Shown here in pieces: positions 21,001-29,877 of a stretch of 64,000 bases of DNA. Under the pieces are notes generated by a model. It saw only the letters and a list, made by a program, of their open reading frames with translations, was not told where the DNA came from and did not search any database. Position 1 is the stretch's first letter; each line of letters opens with the position of its first letter. Source of the DNA: Heliocidaris tuberculata (Eukaryota; Echinodermata; Echinoidea; Camarodonta; Echinometridae); the NCBI GenBank assembly GCA_025618425.1, contig CM046845.1:7307491-7371490 (forward strand), written 5' to 3'. The position numbers were made by a program, and so were the translations under genes.

Positions 21001-23925
21001 CAGAGACAGACAGACAGACAGAGAAATTATATCACATGAAAGATGGAGAAAAAGAAAAGAAGAGAAATTCTAGCTTCTAATAAAACTTACTTTCACAAAG
21101 ATAAGAGGAATATCAAGTTATCTTCTGGATATGAAACATCATAAAACATCACTTCTAACATACCTGGAGGTATTTTTCAGTCCTGTCCCATTTGAAATCT
21201 GATATAAGATCTATCATCTGATGGAGAAGGAATCCCACAATGCCTGTAGTGAACCCAATAAGACCCATCATCACCCAGCGATCCCAGTCAAGCCTAATAC
21301 GAGAGAGACAGAGATAATAATAATAATAACAATGGTGGCTTCTTGTATAGCATTCAGGTCCATCACAACGTGATGCTCATGGCACTCCAACACTATTACC
21401 CAGGTCATAGCCAAGCGGTCAATATGTAGTGCTCTAGCATATCGGGTACCCATTTACACCTGGGTGGAGAGTGGCAAAAGTGGATTAATGTCTTGCCAAA
21501 GGATGTTAGTGCTGGGCTGGGATTCGAACTCTTAACCCTTTGATTGACAATCAACTGAATGAACCATAGAGAGAAAGATAAAGTGAGGGAGTGCAAGACA
21601 AACAGACTTATATAATGTGAAGGATCCCACATTTTAATCATCTCATTCTTTCATGCTTACCCCAACATCCAAAAACTAACAAAGTTTGTTTAAAATCACT
21701 ATAATGGTTCTCATTTTATCCCAGTAACAACATACGACCATACGCCCTTTGATTTCTAATACCAAAATTAAACAGTTCATCCTTTCATGCACATGCATAC
21801 TTGAGCCCAGTTTTATTCAAACTTGGTTCAATGGTTGTGAATTTATTAGAGAAAGTTCATCTGGGGACAAAACACCTCTAGCATTTTCTTCATTGATGGA
21901 GGCATTAGAAACATTCCATTCAAATTAAATGGCATTGTGGCATCAGTCCCGTAGACAATAGTAAGCTTTCGATTTGCGACGGGGGGAAATCTAGCACGGT
22001 AACTCGAGACGAAAATCGATCTGCGCATGCGCGAAATCCCAAATCTCTCCGTACCGCGGAATTTGACGACGGTCATCGGGAAAAATAGTATTCGCTCCAA
22101 AATAGTACGGATTTCTGTGCGATGCATGTAAACAACTGCGCAGCCGGCCGGCACATCGTACGCACGTGTTGCGAATCATCATTGCAGCTCCCGTAGCCGC
22201 CGCGTGAACGGAAACGAAATGGCTTCAGAACAGGACGGGAGCTTGGGTGCGAGAACGGTCAAGGTCTGTCAAATCCCCCGTTCCGTGCGTCTCCCGTCGC
22301 AGATCGAAAGCTTGTTAATATGTTATTATGAAACATTGTGATTGTTTCTTCCACAGGGATGTTTGGATGATAAACGGTAGGAACGAGAAAACACTTATCT
22401 CATGAACCTGCAGGACACCGAGTAATACATGCATAATAAATCACAGAGGAATGTATTACAGAAAAGTTTACGGTTTATCACCATGTGATAGTCCTGAAAA
22501 GGACTGTTTGTGATCTTTCGTGAGTTTTGGAAGCTCTTAAAAGAACTGTTATCGACGTTGTGAAAGATCACAAACGATCCTTTTCAGGACTATCCACATG
22601 GTGATAAACCGTAAACCTTTCTATAATCTTTCCACCATGAAAACATTCAAAGAGGAATGTATTAGTTTTCCATGAGAATAAGTCTCACAGTTAAACATCT
22701 GGGCCCCGTTGCATAAAAATTATCATTGATGGTAACTTTGCCATCAATGGTAACTTCCATTTAAACCTTGAATTTGATTGGCTGTTGAGCAATATGGTAG
22801 TTACCATTGTCTGATGGCAGAGTTACCATTAATGGTAAGTTTTATGCAACGGGGCCCTGGTAAACAAATTGGCCCGTATTCTACTTGTTTAGTTACACCT
22901 GACACAAGGATTATTAAAGGGAAATCCAACCTTAATAGCAAGTTGCTTTGAAAGAAAGAGGAAAAATCAGAGAAGCAGATTGGTGAAAGTTTGAACGAAA
23001 TCGGACAATCAATAAGAAAGTTATGAATTTTTGAAAGTTGTAATCACTATGCATATGGGAATTTCAAATTGGCCGAATAGGTAATGTCACTGTGATGTAG
23101 CTGTGGACAACTCCCCCATTCGCTCTAACACACAAAATGACTAAAATGTCACCTTTTTTCAAAATGCATTACTCAGTAGGATCGTTTCGTTCATGAGGAC
23201 CTATAACAATATGCCATCTCCAATATGTTTTGAGTACTGCCCTGAAGGTAAAAGCGCCTCGAAGAAAATCGCAAATTAATGATATTTTTGTGTACGACAA
23301 ATGGGAGAGTTGTCCACAAAAATGTCATAACTGACTCACCAAATTGCCAATTTGAGATTCGCATAGATGTAGTGATCTCATTTTTCAAACATCCATAACT
23401 TTCTTAGTCCTTGTCCAATTTCTTTCAAACTTTCACCATCCTGTTTTTCTTATTTTTCTGCTTTCACACAAATCATCTTATTACCTAGGTTGGATTGCCC
23501 TTTAATTCTTGTGCCATGTTGAATAAAGGGAAAACTTAGAAGCCGCTCTAACTTCCTTTGGTAAACTCACCTTTAGATCAAGCATAAACCACAAGTCAGG
23601 TTTAAATTTTAGTAGAATATGGACCAAAGTGTACATGGCATTAAAATGATGATGGTTTCGGAAATAATCAATCTATAAAACACCACAATGTACCCTACCT
23701 GGCTGGTTGCTGCTTGAGCCAATTCTTATACACATGACTGTGAGGAGGAAGATAGTCAAGACTCTCATAGGCCGATAAGATCTCACGCTCCTGGGCCGTG
23801 TACTGATGGTTGACGAAGCGACTCTCGTAGTCACGCCCCTTGGCGAAAAAGCGGTTGGTGTCATCTGTCGGATGATGGTCCTCCCCCACCCCGTATTTGG
23901 ACTCCTTCGAACCTCTGATCTTCAT
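8803..23925 (-). CDS. CLC-family chloride/proton transporter with two CBS domains (CLC-6/7-like), 17 coding exons
   Basis: Exons, 5' to 3' on the minus strand: 23925-23699, 21293-21164, 20527-20447, 20027-19852, 19265-19173, 18650-18527, 17530-17411, 16862-16668, 16027-15942, 15287-15148, 14572-14401, 13872-13701, 13126-12960, 12671-12489, 12116-12005, 9779-9684, 9075-8803. Every junction has AG/GT ends and compatible phase; the sum is 2547 nt, 848 aa plus stop. Visible CLC landmarks: [46 protein letters not shown] and two CBS domains at the C-terminus. The family forms dimeric Cl- channels or Cl-/H+ exchangers. Retention of the gating glutamate (GPEGP) and proton glutamate (FAMEE) argues for an exchanger, and the MIH and SSFW contexts resemble the endosomal/lysosomal CLC-6/CLC-7 branch. 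Length fits (about 800-870 aa). Odd points: Pro in GPEGP where animal CLCs usually have Lys, and GLVVP in place of GxFxP. Subfamily is inferred. The start chosen is the first Met in the second candidate exon; an upstream exon may extend it. Confidence 0.93.
9845..10014 (+). mobile_element. Possible tRNA-derived SINE head
   Basis: CACCATGGTGTATTGGTGAAGGC, ...GAGAGGTCCTGGGTTCATATCC has A- and B-box-like spacing (B box GGTTCATATCC, diverged), followed directly by array element 2. It is decayed, so the assignment is weak. Confidence 0.4.
10015..10868 (+). mobile_element. Array element 2: four 146-bp units, GGAC-like run, terminal hairpin
   Basis: The ends GTCCCCGCCG (10016-10025) and CGGCGGGGAC (10858-10867) are exact inverses. 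Four near-identical 146-bp units, starting around 10190, 10335, 10481 and 10627, carry AATTTGCATAAATTTGCAT, TCTGTGTAGAAGTTTGGAAG and CCCACCCAGCCCTATCAGAT. Then comes an ACGGACAGACGGACGCACGG run and a GTCCCC...GGGGAC hairpin. It sits in a CLC intron. Confidence 0.85.
10895..11010 (+). mobile_element. SINE-like repeat, GCAGGGCCC family
   Basis: GGTAATAATAATAACAGCAG, GGGCCCTCTGGAAGAGCAGG, TGATGAGGCTACCCTGGGTA and AATAAGACC, then (ATT)n. Copies are at about 12820-12912 and 4265-4335, all in the same orientation and tied to trinucleotide tails. Confidence 0.65.
11408..11946 (+). mobile_element. Array element 3: about three ~165-bp units, GACGG run, terminal hairpin
   Basis: The left end TGTCTTGCCCAC is the inverse, bar one base, of GTGGGCGAGACA at 11932-11943. 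Units carry TTTGGTCACAATGGGATTAA, TGGTTGATAAGTTATTTGTC and GACCTTTGACCTTA. GACGGATGATGGACGACAGA precedes the hairpin. It sits in a CLC intron. Confidence 0.7.
12489..12671 (-). CDS. CLC transporter exon 14: CBS domain 1
   Basis: It reads [36 protein letters not shown] and then NQFLGIIT. The MSSPV start, the xGYPVV strand and the LGIIT strand are the usual features of a CBS (Bateman) half. In CLC-6/7 the paired CBS domains form a cytosolic nucleotide- and lipid-responsive regulatory unit. Exon 12116-12005, which follows, is the acidic linker ([12 protein letters not shown]) between the CBS halves, and exon 9779-9684 continues the linker. Confidence 0.9.
12815..12912 (+). mobile_element. SINE-like repeat, GCAGGGCCC family, second copy
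   Basis: GGGGGTAATAATATGATTGC, AGGGCCCCCACGGAGAACAG, TGATGAGACTACCACGGGTA and AACAAGACA, then (ATT)n. It lies 48 bp from the CLC exon at 13126-12960, on its donor side. Confidence 0.65.
14401..14572 (-). CDS. CLC transporter exon 11: GLVVP variant of the GxFxP motif
   Basis: The exon encodes [17 protein letters not shown], then [20 protein letters not shown] and [18 protein letters not shown] is the family pattern before the third ion-binding motif. That motif is normally G-x-F-x-P, whose Phe (F357 in the E. coli protein) lines the central anion site; here it reads GLVVP, with Val for Phe. The next exon, 13872-13701, begins [11 protein letters not shown] and ends MSLTVIM, as expected for helices N and P. 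The following exon, 13126-12960, keeps PLYHAL, which corresponds to the anion-coordinating Tyr. Confidence 0.92.
15148..16027 (-). CDS. CLC transporter exons 9 and 10: Cys-rich, glycosylatable luminal loop
   Basis: Exon 16027-15942 completes a transmembrane helix ([14 protein letters not shown]) and opens a loop with [14 protein letters not shown]. Exon 15287-15148 continues with [12 protein letters not shown], then [19 protein letters not shown] and SNSTFNQ. The loop has four cysteines (two disulfides are possible) and two N-glycosylation sequons, NGT and NST. CLC-6 carries a glycosylated loop at this place between helices K and M, so the loop is expected to face the organelle lumen. The 650-nt intron between the exons holds no recognisable gene. 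Confidence 0.88.
17262..17405. repeat. AAT/ATT then GAA microsatellite beside a CLC exon
   Basis: (TAA)n and (AAC)n mixtures end in (ATT)n and (GAA)n just 6 bp from the donor of the CLC exon at 17530-17411. Confidence 0.85.
17976..18112. mobile_element. Palindromic MITE, GGGCCCTGTTTCATAAAA type
   Basis: It begins GGGCCCTGTTTCATAAAATT and ends in a decayed inverse, CTTGATGAAACGCCC, with a CATCTGATTGGCTGAGAGCA core. It lies in a CLC intron. A related copy is at 38807-38957. Confidence 0.7.
18527..18650 (-). CDS. CLC transporter exon 6: proton-glutamate exon
   Basis: It encodes [20 protein letters not shown] followed by [20 protein letters not shown], the most conserved block of the family. 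The EE pair contains the inner proton glutamate (E203 in the E. coli protein), which is a non-acidic residue in CLC channels, so coupled Cl-/H+ exchange is the expected activity. The FW pair after it is typical of CLC-6/7-type proteins. It starts with the last base of an Arg codon split with exon 19265-19173 and ends in phase 0 before exon 17530-17411. Confidence 0.95.
18925..18968. repeat. (A6-7T)n repeat
   Basis: AAAAAAT repeated five times, ending AAATAAATAAC. It lies in a CLC intron. Confidence 0.85.
19852..20027 (-). CDS. CLC transporter exon 4: anion selectivity and gating-glutamate motifs
   Basis: This exon carries the first two ion-pathway motifs. [17 protein letters not shown] matches the GSGIPE helix C-D motif, with Ser at the position that favours chloride (Pro there favours nitrate in plant CLCa). 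[15 protein letters not shown] matches the GKEGP motif and keeps the external gating glutamate. The Lys/Arg before that glutamate in most animal and bacterial CLCs is Pro here. MIH after GPEGP resembles CLC-6/CLC-7 rather than the LVH of CLC-3/4/5. The donor is GTAAGT; the exon ends in phase 2 and joins 19265-19173, which continues [20 protein letters not shown]. Confidence 0.95.
21164..21293 (-). CDS. CLC transporter exon 2: first membrane helix region
   Basis: It begins [20 protein letters not shown] and continues through a hydrophobic stretch to a charged [11 protein letters not shown] end. In CLC-6/7 proteins a conserved cytosolic ESLDY-type segment (here [18 protein letters not shown] at the end of exon 1) leads into helix B, and this exon fits that place. 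Acceptor TTAG and donor GTATGT; phase 2 in, phase 0 out. The next exon, 20527-20447, supplies the following hydrophobic helix ([20 protein letters not shown]). Confidence 0.9.
21314..21571 (-). mobile_element. tRNA-derived SINE, minus-strand copy in a CLC intron
   Basis: Reverse complement of the 27975 family: (ATA)n, then CTTGTATAGCATTCAGGTCC, ATCGGGTACCCATTTACACC, AGTGGATTAATGTCTTGCCA and the inverse B box GGGATTCGAACTCTTAACCC. Confidence 0.8.
21950..22330. promoter_or_regulatory. CpG-rich promoter-like block with an NRF1-type palindrome, inside CLC intron 1
   Basis: CpG dinucleotides are far denser here than in the surroundings. TGCGCATGCGCG at 22022-22033 fits the NRF1 consensus, and another CTGCGCAG and a GCCGGCCGGC palindrome follow at about 22134. 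On the plus strand an ATG at 22219 in a good Kozak context opens a 40-codon frame ([15 protein letters not shown]...) with a weak GTCTGT donor after AAG. It could drive a plus-strand transcript, or a short CLC form that lacks exon 1. Which of these it is cannot be decided here. Confidence 0.45.
22445..22664. repeat. 60-bp-armed hairpin flanked by a 14-bp direct repeat
   Basis: Arms 22460-22519 and 22562-22622 pair along their length apart from a few mismatches and one bulge, with a 42-nt loop. AGAGGAATGTATTA occurs directly at 22445-22458 and 22651-22664, so the hairpin looks inserted with a 14-bp duplication, or bounded by recombination. It has no coding content. Confidence 0.85.
22701..22858. 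mobile_element. Palindromic MITE, second copy of the 490-638 family
   Basis: It shares the ends, the AACTTCCATTTAAACCTTGA segment and the TGATTGGCTGTTGAG core with the copy at 490-638, in the same orientation, with a few substitutions and a small internal gain. Confidence 0.82.
22914..23504. mobile_element. TTAA-bounded foldback element, family X (590 bp)
   Basis: TTAAAGGGAAATCCAACC at the left mirrors GGTTGGATTGCCCTTTAA at the right. The inverted arms extend well over 100 bp (GATTGGTGAAAGTTTGAACG...CTTTCAAACTTTCACCATCC). It lies in the CLC intron between exons at 23699 and 21293. A second copy is 52288-52770, and a solo right end is 24945-25017. Confidence 0.82.
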
Positions 23926-24489
23926 CCTGGTGGCTGAATGGAGTGGAACTATCATTAAAGGATGAAAATGTTTAATAGAATGTAATGCTGATTTATGGGA
24001 TACATACATGTACTTAGGTAAGCAGTCATAGAACTTGAATGGCTTTTGAATGAAATCGGTTTCATTTTACATGAACCTTTATTTACTAAATGACTGAAAA
24101 AACATAACAAAGCAGATTTATAATGTTTATATAAAACCACAATTCAATTACATAACCACAATTTTTAAATTGTTATCCTTAGGTCCTAAACATTTTTTTT
24201 CATTGACTTTGACTCATAGCCAAAAATAAAATAAAAGGAATTTTAAGATCAGTCTTGGGGACCAGGTAATTGAGAATAGAAGAACTATTGCACCTCCTCA
24301 CAAACAGCAAAATTATGAGTAGACTGAATTGTAATAGCTTACATGTGTAGCATGCTTATCGTGACATATAATGGAGGATGATTTTATGCTAAAGAAAAAA
24401 GAAAGTTAATCAAATGTGTTAGATATCTTTAAAGGAAGTTGTCAAAAAGTAACATACTTAAATGGGAAATTGGGGAATGCTTTTCTCAC

Positions 24490-24548
24490 CTTCAACTGAC
24501 ATAGATGGACTACTTCTGAAACTATCAAGCTCTCTAGAAGAAGCTGAT
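24490..24548 (-). CDS. Probable upstream N-terminal coding exon of the CLC transporter
   Basis: On the minus strand an AAAAG acceptor is followed by 59 nt that read, with a 1-nt overhang, SASSRELDSFRSSPSMSVE, and then by a GTGAGA donor. The leftover G joins the CC of the acceptor at 23933 to give an in-frame Ala-Thr-Arg before the Met at 23925, so the frame runs straight into the CLC protein. The serine-rich, low-hydrophobicity content suits a cytosolic N-terminus. A Met inside it (codon at 24502-24500) could be the real start, in a weak context, or translation may begin further upstream in an exon I cannot identify. The acceptor lacks a strong pyrimidine tract, so this is a probable rather than certain exon. 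Confidence 0.55.
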
Positions 24549-24659
24549 CTTTTGATGTTATTTTATAATGCTGAAGGTCAATTGGGTAAGTTATGACATG
24601 ATGCCAAGTTATTCTGAAAAAGACAAAATGGTATAAATGAGACAGTAAAAGCACTTCCA

Positions 24660-26530
24660 CATAAGGAGGGAAGTCACAAACACACCATTGCCTAGAAGGC
24701 TAAACAATAAAACAAGTGATATCAAATGTTATTTATCCACATTTTAGAAATTGAGTAAGGAAGGAAATTTTATAAAGAAAAATAATGTTAACATTAGGCT
24801 AAAGCTATGATAAATACTCTTTCTTACTGCCGAGTTAGTAAACAGAAGCAAGTTACTTACAACTGACATAAATTAGGCTATTGAGTACTGAAAAATAAAT
24901 GTGTAACTTCTCTTGTTACATTTGCAAGCTCATGAAAATAACTTCCACCATACTGTTTTTCTTATTTTCTGCTTTCACACAAACCATCTTATTACCAAGG
25001 TTGGATTGCCCTTTAAACCTAACCTTCTCAAATGAGCATTGTTTTCTGTTTACTTCATTATAACTTGTAAGATTTCAGTAGTAGAGTCTAGCATACATGT
25101 ACTTGTGAAGGTCTGAATAAAAACCATGCTAATATTTTTAAGTGCTTAATTATTCCTTATTAAATTCCTCTTTCTCTTTTCAAAAATGATATTGTCTGTA
25201 AGACAATGAAACATTGCCTTGCATCAAATCAGAAGATGAAGATTCCAGTTCACTAAAAATATTAAACACTGTGAGAAAAATTATCGGACAAGTTCAAAAG
25301 TATGTCCAGATGAAATCACAAAGAAGCAAAAAATGCTGGACTGATCACTAATTTGTACTGTTTTCCTATCGATATCAGTCTATTGACACAGCCCCAACAG
25401 GGTCAAAGTGCATTTGTACTACTGATCTACCAACAAGCACTAAGAGATAATGAAGCCTCTGCACTGAATACAGAAGTACTAATTGCTACTGAGATCTTCT
25501 GTGCAGATAAGGCTGGTGATGAAACTTGTTTAATACATGTATTAATAGTCAGAACTTCCTATTTCCTAGTGCATTTTTTCTTTTACTTGGACAAGTTTGT
25601 CTCTGCATACACACTGTGCAGAATCGAATACACTTAAGTATCTTGAAATCTTTATAAAAAAAATTTTGGAACAAATAAGAATTACATCATTGTTAGATAC
25701 AGTAACAATGTTTTTAGAAATCAGATGAAAAGAGTAAACTTATTTAACATATTGAACAAACATGTCATATGCAGACATACAAACCAATCCCCCTTGATAA
25801 AAAGATTGCTATACATTTGAAATAAGACCTTTATAATTCAAAACTAAAAACTGCTGTCTGAAAAAAAAAAATTAAAAGCAAAGCAAAAGCAAAAGCAAAA
25901 ATAATTCACTTTTCAAGTTGACTAGATCCTTTTGGACATTTAGTCACCAACATATTATAGTTTACTAGTGAAATATTAAAACATTATTAAAGCAACTACT
26001 ATTCTAAGGGGACATGAATACATTGTAACACATTAATCTATAAACAGACTTCATAAATCATGAAAGACACAACAATCAGACTCAATTATTAGCATTCTTC
26101 ATTCCACTTCCAATGACCAATCTACCAGTTGTACAGTACCAATTAATTTTCAATGAATCATAAGTCATAAGATGATTTGAATTCTTAAGCCTAACGCATA
26201 TGGCATAATGAAAAGTATCATTCATCCATCTCGCATCCATGCAAATTGAATATTCTAATAAGGAAACCTTTATGTTGCCATCCTTAGTTAAAATCAGTAG
26301 TAAATAATACACGGTGCGTTTCGGCGTCGGGACAATGATATTCTATCAAATTCACATTCAACCAGCTTATTTTACAGCAGGTGGGACTGAATGGTCAAAA
26401 ACACTTTCAGATGGAAGTCTAGTAAAACAACCATACATTCTCACATTCTGCAATCTTAGATTCTTAATATTACCTATAAATGATTCAGCACGAAATATTT
26501 CAAATTAGGATATCTTTTAAAACAGCAAAA
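24660..26530. other. Upstream flank of the CLC gene, no gene recognised
   Basis: AT-rich, with one family X end (24945-25017) and an AAAGCAAAAGC repeat at 25875-25903. A CLC 5' UTR exon may be hidden here but cannot be placed. Confidence 0.45.
24945..25017. mobile_element. Solo right end of family X
   Basis: TTCTGCTTTCACACAAACCA and GGTTGGATTGCCCTTTAAAC match the right terminus of 22914-23504. The rest of the element is absent. Confidence 0.75.
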
Positions 26531-26534
26531 GCAG

Positions 26535-26770
26535 AGAATTAGGCAGTGACATCCGACGAGAGCTTTTCGCAGCCGAGGTTAATCAAAACAATAACAGACG
26601 GTATATCTCGAGCGAGGCGAATATTGAGGTTGCTAGATCCCCGAACTCCAGCGGGCAAGGTAGCTAGAAAGCGTACGTCCACTGTCCAGCTAAAGCCAGC
26701 GCAAGGACAACGCCCCTTCATCATGTCAGTTGTTTCCATGATGATGTTTGAAACCTCCTTGGTTTGAACT
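26535..26770. promoter_or_regulatory. Second CpG-enriched patch upstream of the CLC gene (weak)
   Basis: This patch has more CpG than its AT-rich flanks and lies 2 kb upstream of the first recognised CLC exon, as a 5' UTR exon or promoter would. Short frames are open on both strands but match nothing I know. No TATA box or clear initiator. Confidence 0.2.
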
Positions 26771-26814
26771 AAGGCTTCGCTAAGAAAAATTGATTTAAGA
26801 TTAATGAAAACCTT

Positions 26815-26985
26815 GCCTTCTTTTTTCTTTCCTTTTTTCTTTCTCTCTCTCTTTCTTTCTTTCTTTCCTTCTTTTTTCTTTCTTTTTCTCTTTCTTTCTA
26901 TCTATCTTTCCTCCCTTTCTTTCTTTCTTTCTATCTTTCTTTTGTTTTTCTTTCTTTCTTTCTTTCTTTTTTCTTCTCTCGATAG
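26815..26985. repeat. (CTTT)n microsatellite
   Basis: Nearly pure pyrimidine CTTT/CTTTCTTT repeats. The Ser/Phe/Leu reading frame across it is an artefact. Confidence 0.9.
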
Positions 26986-27419
26986 TTCTCCTTCTGTTTC
27001 TCTTTGGTCTTTGTTTGTGTTTGATGCATGATTACGATATATATTCACATAATATACATTTATGTATATAAAATTACTCTTTATTTAATATTCATGTTTA
27101 TTCTCATCTTTGTTATTCAATATATCTTCATGTCATTATATATGTATGATAATAATAATAATATATCAGCAACTTAACATGAATTTGTATTATATTCAAA
27201 TCATCATTCTTTGTCTGTGCTACAATCTTACTACTAATAAAACATTTTCTTCAGTTATTCAAGTAACAACTATACCTGCACAAAGTACACCGTGAGTGTC
27301 TAATTTTTTTTCTTCTTCTTCTTTTTTTCATTTTGGAAGAGAGAACTTCAGTAAAATAATTTGTATTCCTTCTTTTAGATCCAATTTCAAATCAAACTAC
27401 CAAACTAAGTAGCCCACTA

Positions 27420-27975
27420 GCCATCTCCATCCTCTTTTCCTACCCCTCCTCATACCCACTCTTCCTCCTCTTCCTCCTCCTGTCCTTCTCCTTCTCCTAT
27501 TACTCTTCCTCTTTCCCCTCTTCTCTACCCCTCCTCTTCTCTCCCTCTTCCCCTCTATCCTCCTATTTCTCTCTCCTTATGTTCCTTCTTCCCCTCCTTT
27601 TTTTCCGGGCCCTTCTCCTCTCTCCACTACTCCTCCTCATCCTCCTCTCTTCTCTTCTCCTCCTCTTCTCTTCTCATCCTCCTCGTCCCCCTCTTCCTCC
27701 TCCTCTCCTCCTCCTCCTCCTCTCCTCTTCTCTTCCTCCTCCTCTTCCTCCTCCTCCTCTTCTTCCTCCTCCTCTCTTCTCCTCTTCCTCTTTCCCCTCT
27801 TCTCTTCCCCTCCTCTTCTCTCCCCTTCTCCCGCTCTCCTCCTACTCCTCTCTCATGTTCCTTCTTCCCCCTTCTCCTCTCTCCACTACTCCTGTCTCCT
27901 CCTCCTTTCAGTTTCTCCTCTTCCTCCTCTTCCCTTCTCCTCCTCCTCTTCTCTTCTCATCCTCCTCTTCATCCT
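27420..27975. repeat. Long CCT/TCC polypyrimidine tract
   Basis: About 550 bp almost without purines on the plus strand, with CTCCTC, CTTCTC and CTCCCC runs and several internal mirror repeats. A SINE follows directly, then more CCT sequence at 28280-28350. Open frames here are low-complexity only. Confidence 0.92.
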
Positions 27976-28280
27976 GGAGGTGTTGTGATATAGTGGTTCA
28001 TTCACTTGACTCTCAATCCAAGGGTTGAGGGTTCGAATCTCAGCCCGGCACTAACGTCTTTTGGCAAGACTTTAATCCACATTTGCCACTCTCCACGCAG
28101 GTGTTAAATGGGTACCTGGCAGGATTTATCCTTGAAATGCACTGTGGGCTGATTACGGCTGCCGGAGCTAAAGCCAGGATAATAATATCCAAACCCTTTG
28201 GAAGTGCATAGGGATGCTATATCATAATGTGATATGCGCTATACAAGAACGGTTTATTATTATTATGATTATTATTATTC
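27975..28280 (+). mobile_element. tRNA-derived SINE with (ATT)n tail
   Basis: The 5' part, GGAGGTGTTGTGATATAGTGG and then GAGGGTTCGAATCTC (B box at about 28028-28041), is tRNA-like. The body has GGCAAGACTTTAATCCACAT and AAATGGGTACCTGGCAGG; the 3' end is GATATGCGCTATACAAGAAC plus (TTATTA)n. Copies on the minus strand are at 21314-21571 and 50951-51223, and a fragment is at 8061-8101. Confidence 0.82.
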
Positions 28281-29513
28281 ATCCTCCTCTTCCCCCTCCT
28301 CTCCTCTCCTCCTCCTCCTTCTCCTTCTCTATTCTCCTCTTCCTTCTCCTCAAGTCATTAACAACAAACACATTTTTTTTAACAATGTCATCCAAAGAAA
28401 ACTAAAATCTCATGATAAAATCCACTCAACAAAGTCAAAATCAAAAGTAGCAAATTAAGATACAATATTAATGCTATTTTATTGACCTAAATAAAATCAA
28501 GCCATTTTCGCAGCAGACACACAATTCACTGACGTGGAAAGAAGCACTTTTTCATTGTTGTAAAAAGCTACAAAATATAAACAGAACCCCACTAAAAAGA
28601 AATACAAAATATGAAGGCTTTCACATATAGATGCACTTGAAAATGTCCACAGAAACAATATATACTGTTGAATTAGTAATGAAGCGAGAAATCATGTACT
28701 GCTCAATTCTCTCGAGTATCTACTTGAAAACTCATTTTCTTCTTGATAAAACATGTACCATCGAAACAAAAGTTAAGTCTTTCTTTATAATTATAAGAAA
28801 GTCTGAAGATTTCAACCTGCCTTGACCATGATAAAAGACATACCATTAAACAGAGTCATCTTTTTTCCAATTTCTGAGGGCAGAGAGTCACATCACATTC
28901 AGTTTTTTAGACCATGATATTCAATCCATCTCTTGATATAATTATGGTACACAGTAAAGTACAGAAAAAGATACAAGATAATCATATACTTAACCTGGCT
29001 TGGAAAAGCATGCTGTTCTTCTGAGGCGACACAGAAGCTTCAAAGACTAGGGAAAGTTGAGTAAACTTGTGCACAGTAATGATTTTCACGCAATACATTC
29101 CTTCAAGAACATATAATAGTTGCCTTCAAAAGAAGGGTGATATTCATGTATTTTTCATAACTACCTTGTTATCTCATAGTGCCTAACCACTGTTATTGAC
29201 AATGACACAAGATCAATATCTATTTATTCATTTGAAGCAATGCTTTGAATGCTCGTCCAGTTTGCGAAGTTATTAATGCTTGGCCAATGGATACATCTCC
29301 ATGTACTAGCCCTTGTCTATTGGCCAAGTATTTTAGTAGTACCCTGTATCTAACACTCCATCTGCTGTAGGATGTCTTTGACAAAGGATTCAAGACACGG
29401 GAATATACAATTTGACAAAAGGAAATATTTGTTCATATTAAAAAAAAAAATCACTGTCTGCCCATACATTTAATTCATCAATAAAATATGGCAGAGTTTA
29501 GTAAAGTCACTTT

Positions 29514-29877
29514 AGTAAAGGATACCAATCACCAACAAATATTTTGCTCTGTATATTAAAGGTTCCATGTCACTATACTATACTCAAAGTACGAGCTTCC
29601 AATGTTGATTCAATAAAGAGTTATTACAAGTTTAAATGCCCTCTAAATAAACATTATGTTGACTTGTGACTAGACTAGTCAACGCACAAGTATGCACTAG
29701 CTCAAATCAGGGCCAGGGCGGAACCAAAGTCGGAGTTGGGTACCGCGCAAAGGGTTATTATGTTTTCCTCTATTTTCTTCATACTCCTTAACCGTTAACC
29801 CATAGAAGGTCAGGTGAAGTGTTTTGAGGTTAGTTTTATACACTCTAGCTGTATCAGGTGATTGGTATATTTTTAAT
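29514..29877. mobile_element. TTAA-type MITE, family Y, inverted copy
   Basis: Reverse-oriented relative to 35502-35858: GGATACCAATCACCAACAAA opens it, GAGTTGGGTACCGCGCAAAG lies mid-element and CTCTAGCTGTATCAGGTGATT closes it. It lies past the PRMT5 stop. Confidence 0.78.

Noticed and set aside
27579..28028. 149-codon plus-strand open frame rich in Leu, Pro and Ser
   Set aside because: It is a translation of the CCT/TCC polypyrimidine tract and runs into a SINE. No domain or splice context.
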